From assembly GCA_031763025.1 (NCBI GenBank), contig JASSKH010000019.1, positions 9,836,250 through 9,900,249 of the forward strand: DNA of 64,000 nucleotides. Reading direction: 5' to 3'. The translations under genes and the position numbers were made by a program. Positions 56,236 to 64,000 of the stretch are shown here, in pieces. Numbering within the stretch: the stretch's first letter is position 1; each line of letters starts with the position of its first letter. The DNA comes from Macrocystis pyrifera. Its lineage: Eukaryota; Sar; Phaeophyceae; Laminariales; Laminariaceae. Under the pieces are notes generated by a model. That model was given only the letters and a program-made list of their open reading frames with translations. It made no database searches and was not told the origin of the DNA.

Positions 56236-56609
56236 GCGATGGAATAACAAGCGCGATATAATACATATATTATATTGCAATGTTCTCCTTCGGGATGTAG
56301 GTCACATGAAATCCCGGGGGCGTCGCAAAGCGAAAAGGGGGTCACATTTAACACACGTACGTATAGCTAACTGTTCTCGGCGGAGACGTGAGGCATGGGT
56401 TAGGTAGGGTATTGGTCGAAGGAAAGAGCAATCATAGTAGTCGGCAGGAACTGAGTGCTACTCTTTCTGTATGAATACTACACTACTACAAACACGCGGT
56501 ACTGGGTGGACTACTATATTCTGTTGCTATCAATATACACCACTACCACCACCACGCAGATGTAATACAGACAGGTATTAATAGAAGGAACATGCACTCT
56601 ACAAAATAC
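56236..56609. other. No feature recognised
   Basis: Anonymous. AC(T/C)AC-rich simple sequence begins near 56465. Confidence 0.3.
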
Positions 56610-56718
56610 TATTACGGGGGTCCATAGTTAACGGGACCAAATATTGTTAGTAAAAATTGGTAAATATATAGGTTTTTATATATACCATAGGTCCTATTAA
56701 CTATGGACCCCCGTAATA
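56610..56718. mobile_element. TA-flanked palindromic MITE, copy 2 (best preserved)
   Basis: 109 bp, with ends TATTACGGGGGTCCATAG and CTATGGACCCCCGTAATA perfectly inverted. The inner arms (GTTAACGGGACC / GGTCCTATTAAC) have a couple of mismatches. The intact termini make this the reference copy. Confidence 0.85.
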
Positions 56719-58204
56719 CCTGGTACACTATACTGCTACGACTACTAACTATACTAATACCAAGTACTACTGCTAAAGCATACCAATCGCACGTACACTA
56801 CAGACAACCCCATGGTAAACAGAGAGGTCACGTAACCACGCGGTACCATGGGTTGGGGCATGACTACTATACTGCTGTTACACTATTCACCACTGCCAGT
56901 ATTACGTAGGTCAGATGCAGTACAGGTAGAAGCACCATGAATAAATAATACAGTACTACCTACTACGAGTGCTATTACTAGTCCTGTTAATATACTAGTA
57001 CCAGGTACTAACTTTCATACAACGGCAACGCACCATGCAAGCGGTACCATGGGTTGGGGGCATGACTACTATACTGCTGCTACTCTTAATATACACCACT
57101 ATGATACCACTATTACGCAGATAGGTGTACTGCTACATTAAAGGCAGAAGCAGCATGCACGCTACAAAATACTATATTACTGTACTATTATTGTGCTTGC
57201 CTTCCGACAATATAGCGTAGATTCCGTTCCTATAAACTACTATAAGTACAACTACTATATTTATTAAGATTTTGTAAATGTACAGGCTACATATTTTATA
57301 CGGTGGAGGGCATCTACTGCTATTGGCCAGGCAGGATGCAGGCGGCAACAACAGCAATAACAGACACCACAACGACTACGACTATTATCGCTACTACTTA
57401 TAGTACAGGTACTACTACTGCTATTATTGGACAGGCATTAATAGAAGCAGCAGGCACTCGGTACCATGGGCTACTATTAGTATGAATACCACTACAACTA
57501 TTATATACTTATACTAACTACAACAAATAGCACTTCAGAATTATATACCTGCGTGCCAAAAACAGCATCAGTAATACAGAAAGGCTTAAGAACCAAAAAC
57601 ATATCACTTTTGATATTAGTTGGAAGCAGTATTTCTGTATGTATTTCTTGTACAGGTGTACGTACGGTTGGGGCACGATGAAAAAGTTATCTGCATCAAT
57701 TTTTCATAGAAAAAATATATTGACTGTCGGATGCGTACTCACGCCAACAGCAGTTGACTCGTGGCAACAGCAGTAGAACTCTAACATCACTATTATCGTC
57801 ATTAGGCAGCAACCGGTCTACATACGATTGAGGACATCATGAAAAAAAATATACATTTGTCATTAAATGTTTCTCTCTGCGTTAAAATTACTGACTGTCA
57901 AAAGGAGCACAATGTACTCATGGTTACAGCAGCACACTCGCGGCAACAACAGCACTTAGTACTACAGTACTACTATACCTAATATTACCACTACTGCTAC
58001 TGCTGCTACTACTGCTACTATTATATTACTACTGCCACTACTACTCCAACTATACTTCTACTGCTAATACTACTATCAATGCTACTGCTGCTTCTGCTAC
58101 TATTAAATGCTACTATTATACGTACTACTACTAAGTAGTAGTACTACTATACTACTACTGTATGTACTACTACCACTACTATACTATTACAACTACTACT
58201 ATGC
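56719..58204. repeat. Trinucleotide-rich region (ACT/AGT, CTG/CAG)
   Basis: Degenerate tracts such as TACTACTGCTAC and CTACTATTAT dominate 57360-57450 and 57950-58200. GCGGTACCATGGGTTGGGG-CATGACTACTATACTGCTG recurs near 56840 and 57045, implying a ~200-bp duplication. No coding domain. Confidence 0.5.
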
Positions 58205-59005
58205 CAGATGCACACCGAGACAGGGGGGGTAGAGGGAGACGGGCGGAATGAGCCTGGCTCTGTGGCTCTTGCCCGCGGGGGCAATTACCTGCTGCTGAGA
58301 GCGTGCGATTGGACAACTCGCTATTGTAGGTATGATACCTACATATACAGTAGATATCTGCCGACAATTTCCCCCAGGTAGACGGACCGAGGGAGGCAGT
58401 TTTGTGGTCACGTACGTGCTCGGTGTAAGGTCTGTGGTGTACGTCAAAGGGCTAGGTGAAACATATATGACTCTCGACACTCGACAGACGTGTTCTTGTG
58501 CTGCTGTACCTGCTGCTGGTGCTGAGGTTGATAAACAATCAAACAGGAAAAAGGCGGGGCATTTCAAAATCATTTAGATTTGAGATTTTCAACGCAGAGA
58601 AAATTATCAGAGAAAATTCTTCTTTTTTGGAAGTGCACACAGCTCGTCGGATCGGCAGTCGGGCAGTGTGGGCTGTACGCGGTGCCGCACCGAGACAGGG
58701 GGCAGTACGACGAGACGGGAGGCAGTTTGGGCCTGACCCTGTGGCTCTTGCCCGTTGCGATTACCTGCTGCTGAGAGCGTGCGACTGGACACCTAACACC
58801 AACACCTAGATACCTGGTGCCAATGTCTCCCAGGTATAGGCGGACGGAGGGAGGCAGTTTTGTGGTCACGAACGTGCTCGATGTTCGGTGTACACCACCC
58901 GTCAAAGGGCTTGGTGCAACAGATACGACGATCGACAGATGTGTACTGCTGTTGCTGCTTCTACTTGTTCTGCTGAGGTTGAAAACATATGTACAGCAGA
59001 GGGGG
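58205..59005. repeat. Diverged tandem duplication (~480-bp period)
   Basis: 58205-58560 and 58685-59005 share GCACACCGAGACAGGGGG-like, GTGGCTCTTGCCCG, ATTACCTGCTGCTGAGAGCG, GAGGGAGGCAGTTTTGTGG and GTCAAAGGGCT.GGTG. A short plus-strand frame is partly conserved (RRTEGGSFVVT.VL.VR, VKGLG.T). It could be a relic of a duplicated gene or simple non-coding duplication. Confidence 0.55.
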
Positions 59006-59850
59006 CTCAAAAAAGTGTTCGAGCGTGGCGGGCTATGTACTCATGAAAAACAAAAGTGGGGTTTTCCATGTCACCTACTCAACTCGGCGAGGCGGAAAGC
59101 AATCCCTTGTTTTTTTGAGCCAGCTCAGCGACGTTCAATGCCCCGAGCACCGCCACGGTGCTCGACCGGGATCCCGATATGCGTCGTAATGTACCCACGG
59201 CCCCCTTGCTTGCCCCGCTGCCGAAAGTGGGAGAAAGAACCCTCGGCCGCTGGAGAGCAGCATGACAAAAAAAAACAAAAGTGCTTCTTATACATACACA
59301 TAATAGACACTACACGTACTACTGTAGACTCGCCCGAAAACCGGGGATGATAGGATCCTCTGCGCTGCAACTAGCGGACTCGGTGCTGGATCGGCAATGT
59401 TTGCGAGCTAAAACTCGTAAGTCGAGGCGGAGGAAATGAAAAAACAATTTTAGTCACAGGCAGTAATAATAATAGTCCACAAAAGCGTTTTTGTTACTAC
59501 TGTAACAAAGACGCGATACCTCTGGCATCGAACCATGGATGGATTGGTAGTTCTCTTCTTTTTTCTTTTTAGCAGGCACCTTTGTCGTCATTAATGGTAA
59601 TTCCAGATTCATGAGCACAACAAAACTCTAATATATACCAGGTAAATTATATACGTCCACTACTGTTGTGTCATATCTGGTATCTGTCAATGGAAATGGT
59701 CGTAGTTAACAGCACATATCTGATATGATACTACTCATCAGCAGCGAAAAGGTGTATGATATGATATTCGTAGCTGTAGCAGGGCCACTCGGAGCAGTTT
59801 TCTTCGACACCTCACGTCAAACTACAGGAGGTCAGAATGAAAACAAACCG
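59006..59850. other. No feature recognised
   Basis: No domain-bearing frame or shared repeat. CATGGTTCGATGCC (minus, ~59530) looks like an isolated B box without a supporting T-stem. Confidence 0.3.
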
Positions 59851-59854
59851 GAGC

Positions 59855-60160
59855 TGTGAAGGTGTCACCTACTGAGCTATAGGTGGGTAACAGATCGATC
59901 GATTACCCAGCCCAGGGTAAGCTTATAACATTTTCCCCCCCATCTGAACGGCGGGATCTTTGGGGCGTCGGTATCGTGTAAGGCCGTACGCTGACCTACC
60001 CGCTTCGTTCCAATACCTGGGGAACCAGCGAGATATGTTTTGAGGGACGCACGTACAAGCGCTTCTATAAACGAAACGCTCGAAGTGAGATTCGAACCCC
60101 GTGTCCTCGACGACGTCAAATGTGAAGGTGATACCTACTGAGCTATAGGGGTAAAATATC
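59855..60160 (-). tRNA. tRNA-like relics (one with A and B boxes)
   Basis: On the minus strand CCCTATAGCTCAGTAGG (~60143) is a good A box and ACGGGGTTCGAATCTCAC (~60085) a B box, but the T-stem does not pair. A second copy of the A-box half, CACCTATAGCTCAGTAGGTG, lies at ~59875. Likely pseudogenes or retroposon heads. Confidence 0.35.
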
Positions 60161-61097
60161 GACCGACTACCAGGATCCCTATAAGAGCGCTATCATCACC
60201 GGACGATTTTCGCAAAAAACGCTTTTTGACTTTTTATTCGGAATGAATCTGGATCACTTGGTTTCAGAAACCCGCGCCAAGGCCCGGCTAGAGATCTCCG
60301 TGATCGAAGGATTTTTCACCTGCCCCTTCTTCGCCGCAACCAGCTGCCGTCGCTCCCCACTGTCCACCCCACCCCCCGCCCCCACTGTCTAGAGGGACGG
60401 GGGTCTCTAAAACCAAGTAATTCAAACTTGGAAGAAACAAGAAAGATGTCGTAAATCGTCCTTTGATCACAGCGCTCTGGTTTGTTTTTCATTATGACCT
60501 TGTGTATATGAGGTTTCGGCAAAGGACTGGTCCGGGCGCCCCTGGCAGTAGACCTCCGTGAACAAGCGCGCTGTCCTGGTGTGTCGCTTTATTGCTGAAG
60601 GCACAGCATGCTGGAGTACAGTACTCGTAAAGCTCTATCTCAAGGAGAGTATATGCAGCAGCTTGGGGTCAGGGTTATAGGGTACACGTTCGGTTGGGTT
60701 GGGTCCACACCCGTACCGGGATCCCACCATGACAATTGAATGCTTCCTAGCCCGCAAAGCAATCCAATATGTGGACAACGTTCTTCCCTAGACGTCCGTG
60801 CTATCGGATTGTAATAGGAGGTCAGCTGCAATGATCACCTGCTACTCGACGATGTCCGTGCTGATTCACCACGCTTCCACTCGTTCAACGGCAACCGAGC
60901 GGTCTAGTAGCGGTGGGGGTGACGTCTCTACCGCCGTGAAGCTCCCGCCGTAGTGAGCCGGGATCGTACCACAGGTCCCAGTGTGATATGAGGTCAATGC
61001 CCGGGCGAACGCTGGATGAAAAAAAGGTAGGTTGGTGGTCTAAGTTAGTACTCGTCAACGATTTTTTAGGCGAGATTCTGCCGTTCCGTTTATAACT
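60161..61097. other. No feature recognised
   Basis: No shared repeat or recognisable frame. Confidence 0.3.
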
Positions 61098-61190
61098 TCA
61101 ACCCTTTCAGGACTGCAGTCCCGTTTTGAGGACAAACTACTTGAAATTTTAATAGTTGGTGCCCAAAACGAGGTTGCAGTCTCAAAAAGA
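61098..61190. mobile_element. TTAA-type MITE
   Basis: Left arm AACCCTTTCAGGACTGCAGT and right arm GCCCAAAACGAGGTTGCAGT. The right arm is decayed. Confidence 0.6.
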
Positions 61191-61820
61191 AAGACAGCCA
61201 TGTTGGCTTCGTGTGGCCAATGCTGTAATACAGAGGAGTCGCAAACATGTCAGGAGACGAGTAACCGTCAAGCATTAAGTCAAGGACGCCCGTTAAGGCA
61301 TTTCCATCCGTCTAGACGAAGTTTGCCCTATCCCCGGAAGAAAAAACCTCATTACTTGTGTGGAAACTCGTTTGGTATTGTACCTAATATGTGTGACTTC
61401 GACCTACCAAGTACGAGATAGCAGTTGTTTCGATGCGTGCATACATACGTAGGGTGCTGTTCATAGCTCTTATATATATATATATATATATTGCGTGCGT
61501 CCGCGCGGCATGCTGCACAAAGCGGAATTGTTTTAGTGAAATATTATCAGCCAAACAAAGAGATTACCATTTTTTTTTATTTGACAGCCGTTTTCCATGA
61601 AACGGGGATTTTTACTCTCCCTGGATTATCCTGTCGAGACACATCTGTCAAGGAACGTATCTTGACGCCGTCCGTCAAGGGGCCCTTTCGGTCAACACCA
61701 AAAAGAGTACTTGAGCCGTTTGCGCTATATCATGACTCCTTACCGAACACGGCATAGCTCCAGTTCCGATGCTCAGACCATCTCTCCACCAGCGCATAGC
61801 TTGTTCGATAGGATCTCTAC
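61191..61820. other. No gene; (TA)n microsatellite
   Basis: About ten TA units at 61471-61491. Short frames on the plus strand lack recognisable domains. Confidence 0.35.
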
Positions 61821-61925
61821 TACCGGCGACCATAGTAAATAGGACCAAAAATTGTTAGTAAAATATAAAAATATATAGGTTTTTGTGTGTATTTAGGTCA
61901 TATTTACCATTGGCCCCCGTATTAG
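61821..61925. mobile_element. TA-flanked MITE, copy 3 (diverged)
   Basis: CCATAGTAAATAGGACCAAA at the left and TTTACCATTGGCCCCCGTAT at the right, around the same TTGTTAGTAAAAT..ATATAGGTTTTT centre as the other two copies. The left end is eroded. Confidence 0.65.
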
Positions 61926-61927
61926 GA

Positions 61928-62225
61928 GGAGGTGTTGGGGACCTTGGGTCTTCAAGGCAAGCCAGGCGTTGCTGTGTCTGCATCACGAAACGAAACTGCT
62001 CGGCAGCAGGAATTTTAGTATTTCCGGAGCTCCTGTTGGGTATTTTCACTCTGCTGTGGCCGCGTAGGACGCTACGGACGGTCAATCTAGAGGCCCAGGT
62101 GGGTTCGGCTACTACTGTAGTTCCCGGCGTTGTCGTCGAAATGCTGACCTAAAACGGTATCAGCAGCCTGAGAGTTTCCATTTTTCAAGTTCATCTACAT
62201 GGATAGCATAGGTACGAGGAATTGT
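61928..62225 (+). repeat. Repeat C, copy 2
   Basis: Homologous to the reverse complement of 11950-12290. Lies immediately after MITE copy 3. Confidence 0.55.
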
Positions 62226-62529
62226 TTTTTAGGATGATGCACTTTTCGTGATGGAATAGGCGTTGAATGGGTCCGCCGCGTGACACCAAACGATTGCCTA
62301 TGACCTACGCTCTCTAAAACTGCCGACAGGAATATGGTATTATCGGTTTGTAGAACTGAGTATCTATTTGGGAAATTGCCGATCTTTCTGTCTATCCGCA
62401 TCCCTTATATTTTCGAATTTATATTACAGTAGTGCGTTCCAATGATCGATATATAAGGCCGATACAGATGATATACATACGACGTATTCGACTCTTCCAG
62501 GCTTTATATTCTGAAACATACCATACCAC

Positions 62530-63180
62530 TAGGCAATATTTGCCATATAATGTATCCACCACACCGTACCATCATACCATACCACCAACATGCCATATCA
62601 CATACTGTGATTTTTCATTTTCGTATATCTACCAAATCGTATCAACATACCATACCAATATACGATATCACATATACTGTGCCACTCCACACACCATGCC
62701 ATACCGTACTGTACCATGCCATACCACACGATACCCATATATGTACCAACACCACTCGGGGGGCTGCGGAAAGCAAGCACTGCGATAAGCAAGCGCTCGT
62801 TGCTGCAACAAGCGCTGCTGCAAGTAGCCGCTGCTTCAAGCGAGAGAGAGCCGCTTCGAGCAAGCGCTGCTGCAAACTCTCTATTGCAAGCGCCGCTGCT
62901 GCTTGTGGCTGCTGCTACTGCTGCTGCAAACGCGTGCACCCTAGCCGCCACACTTAGTCTTCGCCGCCACGACCCCTTCTCGGGCGGAGGGGACCACGAA
63001 GGAGGGTGATCTTCTCGATGTGACGGCGTTGCATGCATATCGAGTGTCGAGGAACGCAGGAAGGACCGCTCTTCCTCCTGTTGGTGCTTGCTGCTGCCTA
63101 CTGCTTCTTCTGCTCGCTGCTGCTGCTGCTGCTTGCACGACTACTGCTCGTACTGCCCGTACTGCAAGTGACGTGCTGCC
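62530..63180. repeat. (CATAC)n-like then GCTGCTGCAA-rich simple sequence
   Basis: 62530-62745 is degenerate CATACCATACC sequence. 62790-63180 is dominated by GCTGCT, GCTGCAA and CTTGCTGCTG units. Alanine/serine-rich frames on both strands are by-products of the repeat. Confidence 0.65.
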
Positions 63181-63365
63181 GCTGCTGCTTATGTTTTTTC
63201 AGCTAGGTTATAGTATCTTATCGTTTTTTCGTCTCTAGTTATTCGCATGCCAGGGGATTCTCAATTATGACATTATTTCCGACGGAAATCCTTGGTAAAC
63301 GAAAATATTATGCGCAGACATCCTACTATTGCTTAGTTGTGAAATAAGTCTGTCGTTTACTTTGT

Positions 63366-63514
63366 ACCCAACGAAAATGGACGAGCAAGGGGAATTGCTG
63401 AACCCTCTGCGTTAAAAAAATAAAAAGGCGTACCCGGTGGGGAGATAGGACTATACACCTGTCCTGTGACCACGGCTTGTCCAGTTTCTAGAAGCTGGAC
63501 AGTAAAAGTGAGAT
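63366..63514 (+). mobile_element. Old, diverged SINE 3' part
   Basis: GAAAATGGACGAGCAAGGGG, TGCTGAACCCTCTGCG, then CCTGTGACCACGGCTTGTCC and GGACAGTAAAAGTGA follow the SINE order, with substitutions and indels. The head is missing. Confidence 0.65.
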
Positions 63515-63550
63515 AGAAGCATCTCATAGCATAGTTGTGCAGCCAAATTT

Positions 63551-64000
63551 TTGAGCTCCTCGCATGAGGCGCCCGAAACAGTACTTCGAAGAAATTCGTT
63601 CACGCAACCCAAAGGGACCTAACACGCTCGTCGCGTGACTGCTCTCTTGTTTAGCCGCAGCCTGAAGAAAACGATTACCTGGTATCCTTTTTTTCCCCGT
63701 ATGATTGTTATAATTGTTTCCTCCGTCATGGCACATGGCCCGAGCTACGTACACAGGCCATAATTCCAACGCCCGACCCAACCAAAAAATCGACTGGTGG
63801 GTAGTAAGAGCTCACGAGGTGGCGATCCGCCCAGTAAACTCTGCGGCCCCAGAAGCCTGACACGCTTGTCGCTTGACTACTTTTTTGCTCAGCCTGCAGC
63901 CTGAAGAATGCGATTGCGTACCTGGTATATTTTTTTTTTCCGGCATGATTATTATTGTTGATTTATCCGCCATGGCACATGGGCCGAGCTACGTACTGCG
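63551..64000. repeat. Tandem duplication, ~240-bp unit, running off the window
   Basis: ACACGCT(C/T)GTCGC, GCAGCCTGAAGAA, TACCTGGTAT and ATGGCACATGG..CGAGCTACGTAC occur at 63612-63755 and again at 63857-63997. Confidence 0.65.

Noticed and set aside
1-64000. CRISPR arrays, rRNA genes, bacterial-style operons
   Set aside because: No regularly spaced direct repeats with unique spacers, no recognisable rRNA segments, and clear eukaryotic features throughout.

Overview
The window is repeat-dense nuclear DNA from a eukaryote. It contains spliced GT-AG introns inside a DNA transposon, A-tailed tRNA-derived SINEs, several LINE copies, hAT transposons, MITEs and short TTAGGG-like tracts. I found no host gene I can name, and no rRNA or CRISPR. 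The Copia, LINE and hAT proteins remind me of those in stramenopile algae (brown-alga-like genomes). That is an impression from memory, not a placement.

Layout. 0-6 kb: tails of a LINE family (LINE-A), a SINE inserted in one of them, a 5'-truncated LINE with reverse transcriptase remains on the minus strand, and a TA-flanked MITE. 6-14 kb: an old SINE, Repeat A interrupted by a 362-bp insertion, a CCATGG-rich minisatellite, Repeat C and TTAA-type MITEs. 14-23 kb: a LINE tail carrying TIR element B, a LINE-A RT fragment with a long 3' UTR and a SINE inside it, more SINEs, and a second, inverted-arm copy of element B. 24.8-30.4 kb: a hAT transposon with both ends, an 8-bp target duplication and a five-exon transposase. 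31-37 kb: LINE tails, an unrecognised Gln/Pro-rich region, a second copy of Repeat A and the back end of another hAT. 37.4-40.6 kb: a broken Copia retrotransposon. 40.6-43.2 kb: LINE-A pieces. 43.8-55.7 kb: LINE-B copies, a SINE pair, and a SINE split by element B. 55.7-64 kb: a third Repeat A copy, two more MITEs, trinucleotide-rich DNA and diverged tandem duplications.

How the parts relate. LINE-A and LINE-B probably supplied the retrotransposition machinery, and the SINEs probably depend on a LINE. Nesting gives a relative order: SINEs entered LINE tails, and element B entered both a LINE tail and a SINE. Comparing copies of these repeats exposes many tiny insertions of the form TA-core-TA. 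These resemble excision scars of TA-targeting DNA transposons, and I consider them the most interesting signal here. Two other strong observations are a PAM2-like (poly(A)-binding-protein docking) motif at the start of a LINE-B polypeptide, and hAT subterminal arrays that lie in the same orientation at both ends despite inverted termini.
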